NCBI RefSeq assembly: GCF_023255755.1 | Contig: NZ_JAGDVS010000164.1 | Span: forward strand, 1-52,270 | DNA: 52,270 nucleotides | Direction: 5' to 3' | DNA from: Acidithiobacillus sp. | GTDB taxonomy: Bacteria; Pseudomonadota; Gammaproteobacteria; Acidithiobacillales; Acidithiobacillaceae | In this document: positions 33,622 through 43,435 of the stretch, piece after piece | Layout: each line of letters starts with the position of its first letter | How positions within the stretch are numbered: position 1 is the first letter of the stretch | Position numbers and translations under genes: made by a program | Notes under the pieces: generated by a model | Database searches by the model: none | What the model saw: the letters and a program-made list of their open reading frames with translations, nothing else | Told to the model about the DNA's origin: nothing

Positions 33622-34806
33622 TCAGGAAGCGGGGCAGATTTTGATCGCCGCAGCAACCCGGCGGGCGCGCTCCCGGGCTTCCTCCACATCATCGGCGCAT
33701 GCAATACCTACCCCGAGGCGCCTGAGCTTGCTGGCTGTCGGCTTGCCGAAAAGCCGCAGATCGCTTTCCGGCACCGCCAGCGCCTCCTCCAGCCCAGAAT
33801 ACACCGGCCCCCAACCGAGTTCCTTCCCGCGAATCACCGCAGACGCCGCCGGACGCCGGAAGCCCGGATCGACCGGCAAACCCAAAATGGCACGCAGGTG
33901 CAGGTCGAACTCACTCTGACGCTGACTGGCAAGGGTCACCAGACCCGTATCATGAGGGCGCGGCGAGAGCTCACTGAAGATGACCTCTTCACCACGCACG
34001 AAAAACTCCACTCCGTACAGTCCCCGTCCGCCCAGATTGCCGGTCACCAATTGCGCCATCTTTTCCGCCTGCTGCAAAGCGGCCTCGCTCATCGGCTGCG
34101 GCTGCCAGGACTCCACATAATCGCCGGCCTCCTGACGATGCCCGATAGGCGCACAAAAAGTCGTCCCCAAGACAGAGCGCACGGTCAGCAGGGTGATCTC
34201 GAAGTCGAAATCCACAAAGCCCTCGACAATAATCCGCTGGCCGCCGACCCGACCCGCCGTCTGCGCCTCCTGCCAGGCCAGCGCCAGTTCCGCCGCGCCA
34301 CGCACTACGGACTGCCCCTTACCACTGGAGGACATGACCGGCTTAATCACACAGGGAAAGCCCAGCTCCGCCGCCGCCTCTTCCAACTCTGCCAGCGTCC
34401 CGGCGAAGCGATACGGCGATGTCGGCAAGCCCAACTCTTCCGCAGCGAGGCGGCGGATACCCTCGCGGTCCATGGTCAACTGTACTGCCCGTGCCGAGGG
34501 CACCACGGTGGCCAACCCCAGCGCCTCGATTTCCGCCAATGCGGAAGTCGCAATAGCCTCAATTTCCGGCACCACAAAGTGCGGACGCTCGCGTTTGACA
34601 ATGGCCAGAATGGCCTCTGGATCGGTCATATCCAGCACATGGGAACGATGGGCAACTTGCATGGCCGGCGCATCGGCGTAACGATCCACCGCGATCGTCT
34701 CTACCCCCAGCCGCTGCGCGGCTATCAGAACTTCTTTACCCAACTCACCTGCACCGAGCATGAGCAAACGCGTAGCAGAAGCGGAAAGTGGTGTGCCCAG
34801 TTGCAT
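33622..34806 (-). CDS. purT: Formate-dependent phosphoribosylglycinamide formyltransferase
   Basis: [49 protein letters not shown]-grasp motifs, [15 protein letters not shown]. Confidence 0.97.
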   Translation of the reverse strand: MQLGTPLSASATRLLMLGAGELGKEVLIAAQRLGVETIAVDRYADAPAMQVAHRSHVLDMTDPEAILAIVKRERPHFVVPEIEAIATSALAEIEALGLATVVPSARAVQLTMDREGIRRLAAEELGLPTSPYRFAGTLAELEEAAAELGFPCVIKPVMSSSGKGQSVVRGAAELALAWQEAQTAGRVGGQRIIVEGFVDFDFEITLLTVRSVLGTTFCAPIGHRQEAGDYVESWQPQPMSEAALQQAEKMAQLVTGNLGGRGLYGVEFFVRGEEVIFSELSPRPHDTGLVTLASQRQSEFDLHLRAILGLPVDPGFRRPAASAVIRGKELGWGPVYSGLEEALAVPESDLRLFGKPTASKLRRLGVGIACADDVEEARERARRVAAAIKICPAS

Positions 34807-34905
34807 GGAAATTTCCTTCGTAGCAGTAAAACGGCGACATAAAGGCCCGAACGTCTATACTCATGCTAACATTTTCTGGCAGGCGTGTACGCAAAGGAGC
34901 AAGCA

Positions 34906-35826
34906 ATGAGTAACAAAAGCATCGGGATGGTCGGCTTAGGTCGAATGGGTGCCAATATGGCGCGGCGTCTGCACATCAAGGGTCTGGAAGTCACCGTTTA
35001 CAATCGCCATACCGAAAAATCCACTGATCTGGCTAAAGAAACAGGCATGCACGCTGCCGAAAGTCTGGAAGCCCTCGTTCAGGCCTTGCCCAGCCGCCGG
35101 ATCGTCTGGCTCATGCTCCCCGCCGGAGAGGCCACCCAGAGTCATATCGACTCCATTCTTCCCTTATTGAGCAAGGGCGACATACTGATTAATGGCGCGA
35201 ATGCCTTTTATGAGGACTCCGTCGCCCAATCCAAAAAAGTGGAGGCGGCGGGGGTGCATTACATAGACGCCGGTGTTTCGGGCGGTGTCTGGGGTCTACA
35301 AGAGGGTTATGCCCTGATGGTCGGTGGCAGCCAGGAAGCCGTAGCTCAGGTAACGCCTTTTCTGGAGGCACTGGCACCGGGCACCGACAAAGGCTGGTTG
35401 CACTGTGGCCCCGTCGGCAGCGGCCACTTTGTCAAAATGGTCCACAATGGCATCGAATACGGCATGATGCAGGCCCTCGCCGAAGGCTTCGCCATTTTGC
35501 AAGGCAAAACCGAATTCGGACTGGACCTCGCCAAGGTGGCCGAAATGTGGCGCTATGGCAGCGTCGTCCGCTCCTGGCTTCTTGATCTCACTGCTGACAC
35601 CCTCGCCAAAGATCAGGTGCTCGCCGACATCGCGCCTGTAGTAGCGGACTCCGGCGAAGGTTTGTGGACCGCGCAGGCCGCTCTCGCACTGAAAATTCCC
35701 GCGCCGGTCATTACCCTCGCCTTGCAAATGCGTTGGGCCTCGCAGGGGCGCGACGACTACGCCGCCAAACTCCTGGCGATGATGCGTAACCAGTTTGGCG
35801 GCCATGCCGTGCAAAAGGAGGACTGA
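34906..35826 (+). CDS. gnd: 6-phosphogluconate dehydrogenase, short decarboxylating form
   Basis: IGMVGLGRMGANMARRLHIKGLEVTVYNR, YIDAGVSGGVWGLQEGYALMVGG, CGPVGSGHFVKMVHNGIEYGMMQALAEGF. Confidence 0.94.
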   Translation: MSNKSIGMVGLGRMGANMARRLHIKGLEVTVYNRHTEKSTDLAKETGMHAAESLEALVQALPSRRIVWLMLPAGEATQSHIDSILPLLSKGDILINGANAFYEDSVAQSKKVEAAGVHYIDAGVSGGVWGLQEGYALMVGGSQEAVAQVTPFLEALAPGTDKGWLHCGPVGSGHFVKMVHNGIEYGMMQALAEGFAILQGKTEFGLDLAKVAEMWRYGSVVRSWLLDLTADTLAKDQVLADIAPVVADSGEGLWTAQAALALKIPAPVITLALQMRWASQGRDDYAAKLLAMMRNQFGGHAVQKED

Positions 35827-37290
35827 ATGAGTAACTGTAATTGTCAGTTCGTCATTTTTGGGGCTACCGGCGATCTCGCCAGCAAAAAACTTCTCCCCGC
35901 ACTTTATCATCTGCATTGTGCAGGCAGAATGCCTGAAGAACTGCGCATTCTCGCCTTCGGCCGACGACCTTGGGATGACAAAACCTGGCAGGACTTTCTC
36001 CATGAGCAACTGGAAACCTATGCCAGCAATTATCACGCGGACCACTTTGCCGATTTTTGCAGGCATTTTGAATATGTGCGCGGTGAAATCCATGAGCCGG
36101 AATCTTACGCCAGACTCCACAGCCTGCTGACCCCGGCAGGGGCCGAAAAACCAGCAGGTACCATTTTTTATCTCGCTATTCGTCCCACCGATTTTATTCC
36201 GGTGGTACAACGCCTTTCCGAGGCAGGATTCAATCAGGATGGCGACTACCGCATCGTCATTGAAAAGCCCTTCGGGGATGATCTGGAAAGTGCCGTACAA
36301 CTCAATGAGCAGTTGCATCGTCACTTCCACGAAGACCAGATATATCGTATCGATCATTATCTTGGCAAAGAAATTGTCCAGAATCTGCTGGTTTTTCGTT
36401 TCGCCAACCTGGCGATTGAAGCGATATGGAACCGTAATTACATCGACCACGTCCAGATAACGGTGGCCGAAGATATCGGCATTGAAAATCGGGCTGGCTA
36501 TTATGATCAGGCCGGTGCTCTGCGCGATATGCTGCAAAATCACCTGATGCAGGTTCTCACTCTGGTCGCCATGGAACCACCACCTTCGCTGGAGGCAGAT
36601 AGCCTGCGCGACGAAAAAGTCAAAGTCCTGCGCTCAATCCGCCCTATTCCCAAATCGGCTGTTACCGCCTATGCCATGCGCGCGCAGTATGGGCCTGGCG
36701 TTGTCCACGATAAACACGTCCCCGGCTATCAGGACGAGGCGGGTGTTGAGCCCAACTCGGTAACAGAAACCTTTGTCGCCGCCAAGTTTTACATTGATAA
36801 CTGGCGCTGGCGCGGCGTGCCCTTTTATTTGCGTACCGGCAAACGTCTTACTGCCAAGACCTCCAGCGTGGCCATCCGCTTCCGTCATACACCGCAACAA
36901 CTCTTCCGCGAAACCAGTATCGAACGTATTGAGCCCAACTGGATATTGCTCTCTCTGGAACCGGAGAGCCTTAAAATTGAAATCCAGGTCAAGGAACCGG
37001 GTCTGGAAATGCGCGTTCGCCCCGTACAACTCAACGCATCTTACCGCAAAGATGGTGAGCAGGAGCTGGATGCCTATGAGGCCCTGCTGCTAGACGTGAT
37101 GCAAGGCGACAAAGCCCTGTTCATCCGCTTTGACGAGGTCGAATGGGCCTGGCGCGTCGTCGACCCTATCATCAAGTCCTGGGGACGGGAGACCGACTAC
37201 ATCCTCACCTACCCCTCTGGCTCCTGGGGACCAGACGAGGCCACCCGGATCATGGACAAAGAAGACCACTACTGGCGCAATCAGATCTGA
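35827..37290 (+). CDS. zwf: Glucose-6-phosphate 1-dehydrogenase
   Basis: VIFGATGDLASKKLLPALYHLH, YRIDHYLGKEIVQNLLVFRFANL, GVPFYLRTGKRL. Confidence 0.98.
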   Translation: MSNCNCQFVIFGATGDLASKKLLPALYHLHCAGRMPEELRILAFGRRPWDDKTWQDFLHEQLETYASNYHADHFADFCRHFEYVRGEIHEPESYARLHSLLTPAGAEKPAGTIFYLAIRPTDFIPVVQRLSEAGFNQDGDYRIVIEKPFGDDLESAVQLNEQLHRHFHEDQIYRIDHYLGKEIVQNLLVFRFANLAIEAIWNRNYIDHVQITVAEDIGIENRAGYYDQAGALRDMLQNHLMQVLTLVAMEPPPSLEADSLRDEKVKVLRSIRPIPKSAVTAYAMRAQYGPGVVHDKHVPGYQDEAGVEPNSVTETFVAAKFYIDNWRWRGVPFYLRTGKRLTAKTSSVAIRFRHTPQQLFRETSIERIEPNWILLSLEPESLKIEIQVKEPGLEMRVRPVQLNASYRKDGEQELDAYEALLLDVMQGDKALFIRFDEVEWAWRVVDPIIKSWGRETDYILTYPSGSWGPDEATRIMDKEDHYWRNQI

Positions 37291-37554
37291 GTGAGAGCCC
37301 GGCGGAGGCCACCTCCTCCGCCAGCGCCGTTAGATGTCGTCCGTTGCACACAGCAAAAACCCCATAGAACTCAATAGCCCCAAGGTACCCCACAAAAAAG
37401 CGTAGCCGACAGGCTACAATATAGCTCGGCTGCGCGCCATCATATCATCGGGCATTTTCAAACTTATGCAAACAATACAGGCCAGTGCGATAATATGGCA
37501 CGATCTATGCTAAATATGGGCGAAGATCGTATTCTGATGACAAGGAGCCTAACC

Positions 37555-37848
37555 ATGCAAAATCCCATTATTCCCGAACGCAAGATTGAGCAGCTTTCCG
37601 AGGTGATCAAAGCCATGTCTCACCCCCTGCGATACAAGATTATCTGCCTGCTGGGACGAGGCGAAATGAGCATGCAAAGCCTCGTGAAAGCCATCAATAC
37701 CAGCCATAGCAATGCATCGCAGCATCTTGCCTTATTGCAGGACAGCGGCTTGGTGCTGGTGCGACGGGTAGCCAGTCGTGTGTACTTTCGCATCCGGGAT
37801 CAGCGCACTCTACGCCTGCTGGCCATGAGTCACCACGTCCTCGCCTGA
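37555..37848 (+). CDS. ArsR/SmtB-like transcriptional regulator
   Basis: MSHPLRYKIICLLGRGEMSMQSLVKAINTSHSNASQHLALLQDSGLVLVRRVASRVYFRI; RBS-like AAGGAG upstream. Confidence 0.85.
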   Translation: MQNPIIPERKIEQLSEVIKAMSHPLRYKIICLLGRGEMSMQSLVKAINTSHSNASQHLALLQDSGLVLVRRVASRVYFRIRDQRTLRLLAMSHHVLA

Positions 37849-37851
37849 CTT

Positions 37852-38832
37852 TCAATCTAACAGCGAGATACCGCGCCGCAGAAACTCCGCGGCGCTCTCA
37901 CCGAGTTCAGCCGTACCCAGAAAATGACGCCATGCTCTCGCGCCATTTTGCCCAAAGCGCAGCCCATGCAAATGACGGCTTAACCGCGGCGCAGGCAACG
38001 CCTCCCCCCACTGTTCCGCATATTCTATCAATCCAGATAAGATCACTTCGGGTTCTGGCAGGGTCTCCCTGCGCCCCATGGCACGTTCAATTTCCGCCAA
38101 TAGTAAAGGATGATGATAGGCAGCGCGCCCGATCATTACCCCATCCACTGAGGAAAACTGCGCCGTCACCGCCGCCAAATCGTTAAAGCCTCCATTGATC
38201 TCGATGGTCAGATGCGGCAGCTCTTTTTTCAACTGATGCACCCAATCCCAGCGCAAGGGCGGCACGTCACGGTTTTCAGCCGGACTGAGGCCTTTCAGCC
38301 AGGCATTACGCGCATGAACAATGAAGTGTCGGCACCCCGCCACCGCGACGGTTTCGATGAAAGCACGCAGCGCCGCGTAGTCCTCTTCCCGATCCAGACC
38401 GAGACGGTGTTTCACGCTGACGGGCAAGCCACTTTCTCCCATAGCTGCCACCAACTCGGCGACCAGCTCAGGCGTCGCCATCAGACAGGCCCCAAAGCGG
38501 CCTTTCTGCACCCGCGGCGAGGGACAACCCACATTCAAATTGAGGCCGTCATAGCCATAGGCATGCGCCATCGCCGCGACCGCTCGCATCGCCGCCGGAT
38601 CATCCCCCCCCAACTGCAAAATCAGGGGGTGCTCCGCCGCAGAGAATTCGAGAAATCGCTCAGGGTCACGCCCCAGAAGAAGCGCACTGGTGGTGACCAT
38701 CTCGGTATAAAGCACACAGGAAGGGCATACCAGGCGCAGAAAATATCGACAATGGCGGTCTGTCCAGTCGAGCATGGGGGCGACGGACAATATCTTATCA
38801 CTTGAATTCACTGTGTTTTTATTGTTATTCAT
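37852..38832 (-). CDS. dusA: tRNA-dihydrouridine synthase A
   Basis: LSVAPMLDWTDRHCRYFLRL, YTEMVTTSALLLG, LNVGCPSPRVQKGRFGACLM, HARNAWLKGLSPAENRDVPPL. Confidence 0.96.
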   Translation of the reverse strand: MNNNKNTVNSSDKILSVAPMLDWTDRHCRYFLRLVCPSCVLYTEMVTTSALLLGRDPERFLEFSAAEHPLILQLGGDDPAAMRAVAAMAHAYGYDGLNLNVGCPSPRVQKGRFGACLMATPELVAELVAAMGESGLPVSVKHRLGLDREEDYAALRAFIETVAVAGCRHFIVHARNAWLKGLSPAENRDVPPLRWDWVHQLKKELPHLTIEINGGFNDLAAVTAQFSSVDGVMIGRAAYHHPLLLAEIERAMGRRETLPEPEVILSGLIEYAEQWGEALPAPRLSRHLHGLRFGQNGARAWRHFLGTAELGESAAEFLRRGISLLD

Positions 38833-38943
38833 AGAGTTACCTCATGGTTCGACGGCCTGTATTATGCCACATTTAGCCGCGTAAACTTGTATTTTACCGT
38901 ATCCAGTGTTACAAGAGTGCAACATGAAGCCGTTTTCCCGTCC

Positions 38944-40083
38944 ATGTTGCACCGGAGCACCGAGTTGGCCACTATTGTCTCACGAAAACAGAAGGATGGT
39001 ACCCTTCGCCATACTGCAACAATTCGCCTCAAGCGCAATGGGGAAGCCTTCCATTGTGAGAGCCGGACGTTCCACAAGAAAGCGACCGCCAAAGCCTGGG
39101 CATTAGAACGCGAACAGGCGCTACGTGAAAACCCCAAAGAGGCTGTGCGTCCCTCATCGGCGTTGCCCATCGGCAAGATGATCGATCGTTACATTGAGGA
39201 AAAGCAAGCGGTCGAGCCGCTAGGTCGTAGCAAGTTGCAGCACCTGCTCCTATTGCGGAGACTGCCCATCGCGGAATGTATGGCATCCGAAGTTGATGCG
39301 CCGCGCCTTATCTCCCACATTCGTAGTCGCCGCGTGTCCGGAACAGGGCCATCCACCGTGCTCAACGATCTGATCTGGTTGCGGGTAATCTATCGCTATG
39401 CACGCGCGGCATGGGGCATCCCGCTGTCCATGGAAGCCATTGGAGACGCGACGGAGCTTTGCCGGGCCGAGCGACTGGTAGCGAGATCACGGAAGAGAAA
39501 GCGACGGCTCAAACGGGAAGAGATAGAGAGAATCTGCGAGCGATTTTTATCACTGGGCCACCGGAAATCCTCGCCACCCATGTATCTCATTTTTTGGTTC
39601 GCCATCTATTCATGCCGCCGGCAATCGGAAATCATGTCCATGCGACTTTCGGACTACGATCAGGACCGTGGAATCTGGCTTGTGCGCAACATCAAAAACC
39701 CTGGCGGATCGCAGGGGAACCATCAATGGATGCACATTACGGATGCCCTTCTGCCCGTCATTAACGCAACGATAGAGGACGCTGATCTGGTGGCACGCCG
39801 AAAAACGATGCAGGATGACCGCCTGTTTCCGTTTGATCCAAAAACCATCGGGTCATACTGGACGCGGCACATGCAAATCCTGGGAATCGAAGATCTGCAT
39901 TTTCATGATTTGCGGCACGAGGGTTGTTCACGGTTGGCGGAAGATGGGCTGAGCATCCCGGATATTCAGCGTATCAGCCTGCATGAGTCATGGAGTAGCC
40001 TGCAAATCTATGTAAACAGGGATGCCCGCAGTCAATCGTTTACACGCGCCGAGTTTGAGCCTTCAGTTACCCAAAAGACGTAA
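38944..40083 (+). CDS. Tyrosine recombinase/integrase
   Basis: Box I IYSCRRQSEIMSMRLSDYD, HDLRHEGCSRLAEDG, LHESWSSLQIYVN (catalytic Tyr). ORF extends to TTG at 38887; ATG at 38944 preferred. Confidence 0.9.
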   Translation: MLHRSTELATIVSRKQKDGTLRHTATIRLKRNGEAFHCESRTFHKKATAKAWALEREQALRENPKEAVRPSSALPIGKMIDRYIEEKQAVEPLGRSKLQHLLLLRRLPIAECMASEVDAPRLISHIRSRRVSGTGPSTVLNDLIWLRVIYRYARAAWGIPLSMEAIGDATELCRAERLVARSRKRKRRLKREEIERICERFLSLGHRKSSPPMYLIFWFAIYSCRRQSEIMSMRLSDYDQDRGIWLVRNIKNPGGSQGNHQWMHITDALLPVINATIEDADLVARRKTMQDDRLFPFDPKTIGSYWTRHMQILGIEDLHFHDLRHEGCSRLAEDGLSIPDIQRISLHESWSSLQIYVNRDARSQSFTRAEFEPSVTQKT

Positions 40084-40162
40084 CCTTCCAGACTTTACTT
40101 AAAACCACCATACACCCCTAGAAAACTCCGCCTTACCCCTCAAAAAAACAGATTGATAAATA

Positions 40163-40213
40163 TGGGGTGACTGACGGGGCTCGAACCCGCAATAATCGGA
40201 ATCACAATCCGAA
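40163..40213 (-). repeat. 3' fragment of tRNA-His (GTG), likely att-site remnant
   Basis: Minus strand TCGGATTGTGATTCCGATTATTGCGGGTTCGAGCCCCGTCAGTCACCCCA: anticodon arm, T-arm, acceptor 3' strand, C73 and CCA; D-arm and 5' acceptor absent. Confidence 0.8.
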
Positions 40214-40755
40214 AGATCAAGAAGAAGACGTAATATAATCAATATTATATGTAAATATAGGCGTGCCATGAAGCGGTCACAGCAGACAAGGCTATGGCTA
40301 TACTGTTCTGAGGCGGGCGCGGTATGGCCGCGAGAAGATGGGTTAGAAGACTATTTGCAAAATGTGGTTGGAAGCCCATGGACTTGTAGGCCAAAAACCT
40401 TAATAATTTATACTGGCTTTGAGTTGGAAGACACAACTCGGTGATGAGGGCATATAGAAGTATGCTGGTAGGAATGATAATGCTTCCGCGACCCGTGTAT
40501 TCCTTATGCCAAAGGCTACCGGTGGAGTTTTTATGTTGAATGGCCGGTACAGACTGATTGCGGTCATTCGCAATTTAAACCCGTATGGCAACAAGGTTGG
40601 TACTGGATAGCTGCTAACCTCCAGAGGAGAGGGCATGAGTTGTCTAGGCATTAATCAAGTGTATGGCGCTAGATGCGGTTCCCGAATGGTGATGCACGAC
40701 TACAAATGCCGAAGATAAAACAGGAATATTCGTTCGAATGCTTCTTTTACGAAAA

Positions 40756-41883
40756 TCAAATTCTTCGAACGCCGCGGAAAATATTTCGAAACGGGGGTCT
40801 ACCATCTTCCGATCTGTATAGCCACATGGCATCATTCTGCATGTCCAGTATACATGAAAGCTCCTGTCTATAAAGATTCGTGGATCTCTTACCGTTTAAA
40901 ATGGCCTTCATATTTTTTGCCGCTGCGCTAGCTCGAAGTTGGGCCATGTGGGCTTGATGTGGCACCCATGGCGGTGGGTTTTCATGATTAGCGCAATCTC
41001 CCGCGGCAAAAACATGAGGCAGCCCCTTTACCTGCCCATATTTATCTACATCAATATGGCCACCAATAGACACGGGAAGGCATGACTTCTGCACAAGCGA
41101 TGGTCCCGTTATTTCAGGAGAATAGAGGACCAAATCGGCCTTCCTGAACCTGCCATCCTTATCAGCCATCCCTCCATCTAAAAATTCTACTGGTGCATAT
41201 CCATCGTCAAGGATAATCCCGCGCTCACGCAGTCGATCGGTTATCGCGCCTTTCTCTCCCGGACTTCTATCTGGGGAGAAGAAATGAATCTCAAAATTAT
41301 TTCTTACCCCCCTTTCTCTCAATGCGTAATCCAGGAGGCAGGCGCATTCATACATGGGGCCGGGACGTCCGGCAACGAAACCGTCCATCCGGTTAATCTT
41401 GTAGCCGACATATATGATACCAGCACTCAGGGATTCCAGCTTCTTTACAAATACGTCCATCTCATCCGGACCATAACATGGCGAATATGTGTATTCTCCT
41501 GTTCCAGGAATGTCGTCTTTTCAAAAGGATGGCCATATACCAATAAATAGATAATCATTCTTGTATTCTCCATCATGGGTAATCACGGTCCGTCCGCCGT
41601 CCTGTATATCGACAACTGTACCCTCAATAAAGCGAATGTTTCGTCGTCTTAGGAATGGACGAATATCAATGGTGACATCTGCTTTGTTTCGCTTCTTTGT
41701 GAGAAATTCAGGAATTGCTGGAAAATAAATGAATTTACCATTTCCGATGACTGTGATGTCGTATCGGGAATATATCCTTCGAAAAAAATAGGCGATGACA
41801 GGAAAGATGGGGATGGCGAGAAAATACCTAACGAAAAACAGGGATGCGAACCCATTGCCTATGATGGTGATTTGTTTCTTCAT
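40756..41883 (-). pseudogene. SQR/NDH-2-like FAD-dependent oxidoreductase interrupted by an in-frame TGA
   Basis: N-part MKKQITIIGNGFASLFFVRYF... ends at TGA (41521-41523); same frame continues KDDIPGTGEYTYSPCYGPDEMDVFVKKLES...GLPHVFAAGDCANHENPPPWVPHQAHMAQLRASAAAKNM to 40756. Confidence 0.75.
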
Positions 41884-41988
41884 CAGTATCCCCTTTCAAC
41901 ATGCTCAACGACATGATGCCCAATGCGCAAGCGATCAGTCCGGAGGACGCGCATCTGTACATGCCCGCCCCGGGGAAACCGTCAGCCG

Positions 41989-42492
41989 TTAGGACTTTTC
42001 GATGATTTCCGCATGCAGGCGGATCTTCCCTTGATTCTGCAGGTGGGCCAGCAGGGTGGTCACGCTCGCCGGACTCATGGACAGCGCAGCGGCCAGAGCC
42101 TCCGGGTCCAGGCTGCCGCGCTCCTCAATAAGCTTTAGAACATCACCTTCCCGGCCCGCGAGCCATTCTTCAAAAAGCTGGTGTAGTTCGGGCTGCGCAT
42201 AGACCGCTAGGGAAGTGGTGCGACTCATGGTGTCCAGCATTTCCGTACACATTTCCATGCATGTCCCCATCATCTGTTGCATCGGATTGTCGCCGCTTTC
42301 CGCCCCTTCTCCTTTCTGGCCCATCATCTTCTGCATCATCGCCATGGGGCCTTCGCCGCCCTGTCCCCTCTGACCCATCATTTTTTTCATCATGCCCATG
42401 CCCATGCCCATGGGTTTACCACCGCCTTCTTTCGTCGGCGCGGCGGCTTCCTGCGGACTCTCCGCCTGACCTTCTGGTACTTTCGTTTCCAT
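41989..42492 (-). CDS. Methionine-rich protein with C-terminal winged-helix-like domain
   Basis: GMGMGMMKKMMGQRGQGGEGPMAMMQKMMGQKGEGAESGDNPMQQMMGTCMEMCTEMLDTM then DVLKLIEERGSLDPEALAAALSMSPASVTTLLAHLQNQGKIRL. Confidence 0.8.
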   Translation of the reverse strand: METKVPEGQAESPQEAAAPTKEGGGKPMGMGMGMMKKMMGQRGQGGEGPMAMMQKMMGQKGEGAESGDNPMQQMMGTCMEMCTEMLDTMSRTTSLAVYAQPELHQLFEEWLAGREGDVLKLIEERGSLDPEALAAALSMSPASVTTLLAHLQNQGKIRLHAEIIEKS

Positions 42493-42567
42493 TTGAAACC
42501 TCCTGAACTGCAGAACCTGATGGAAAAGGAATGTCCTGGAACCTGCGGAACATCCCCACTTTTCCCG

Positions 42568-43174
42568 TTAACCGGGAAGCCGAAAAAGGGCGCCGTAATG
42601 ATAAGGAGGAAGTTCGACCACGCGATCCAGCTGGAGGCCGGCGGCCTCGACGACGGCGCGCACCTGCTCCGGCGTCATGCGCAGCTCCGTGCGCGGTCCG
42701 CGGGCCTGCCCCAGGACCGGTGTTTCTTCCCGGGGACGGGCGTGCCAGTTGACGACGGCGAAGAGCCCGCCGGGCTTCAGGACGCGGGCGATCTCCCAGA
42801 CCAGGCCCGTCTGCTCGGGCACGCCGTGAAAGGTGTTGGCCATGAGGCAGTAGTCCACCGGCTCGGGGAGCAGCCGATGCAGTGCCATGGCGTCGCCCTG
42901 CAGAAAGGTGCAGTTTTCCAGCCCAGCGCACACCGATGCGGCGGCGGCCAGCATCTGCTCGTCCAGATCGAAACCGAGGATTCGGCCGTCCTCCACCTGC
43001 CGGGCGAGGGCGGCGGTGAAATAGCCATCCCCGCAGCAGATATCCAGCACCGTCATGCCGGGCCTGACACCCAAATCCCTGATGACCCCCTCCGGATCGT
43101 GCCACAGGGCCTGCCACCAGTCGGGATCGGGCATGACCGTGGCCGGGAAAAATGCCGCTTGCTCTTTCGTATTC
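42568..43174 (-). CDS. Class I SAM-dependent methyltransferase
   Basis: GVRPGMTVLDICCGDGYFTAALARQVEDGRILGFDLDEQMLAAA...ARVLKPGGLFAVVNWH. Confidence 0.9.
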
Positions 43175-43192
43175 ATCCCGACTCCTTCCCTG

Positions 43193-43435
43193 CTATTCCA
43201 GATCCTTGCGCATCTGCTGGTATTCTTCGCGGGTGATCTCGCCCCGGGCGTAACGCCGGTCCAGGGCTTCCCGCGGAGTTTCTCCTGAGTCGGGCGTTTC
43301 GTGCGAACCACCGCCCATGGCGCCGCCCATGCCGCCGCGCATCATAAAAACCATGAAAACCACCATCAGCACCAGAAAAAACAAAGGGAAAATCATCATC
43401 CAGGGCGTCCAGCCCCACCCGCCATTTATCCACAT
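43193..43435 (-). CDS. Small membrane protein with SHOCT domain
   Basis: N-terminal TM segment, then ALDRRYARGEITREEYQQMRKDLE. Confidence 0.88.
   Translation of the reverse strand: MWINGGWGWTPWMMIFPLFFLVLMVVFMVFMMRGGMGGAMGGGSHETPDSGETPREALDRRYARGEITREEYQQMRKDLE

Noticed and set aside
35296-36543. 415-aa minus-strand ORF opposite gnd/zwf
   Set aside because: Spans two well-supported genes on the other strand; shadow ORF.
40163-40213. Functional tRNA-His gene
   Set aside because: Only the anticodon arm through CCA is present; D-arm and 5' acceptor strand are missing, so it is a fragment.
41521-41523. Selenocysteine reading of the in-frame TGA
   Set aside because: Context PSF-TGA-KDDIPG is not a known Sec site and I saw no convincing SECIS-like hairpin immediately downstream; a nonsense mutation or sequencing error is simpler.
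41850-41962. 44-aa minus ORF MYRCASSGLIACALGIMSLSMLKGDTDEETNHHHRQWVRIPVFR
   Set aside because: Hydrophobic segment is suggestive, but the ORF overlaps the SQR-like start in another frame and is too short to support.
42277-43236. 319-aa plus-strand ORF
   Set aside because: Antisense to the methyltransferase and Met-rich genes; His-rich stretch is just the complement of Met/Gly codons.
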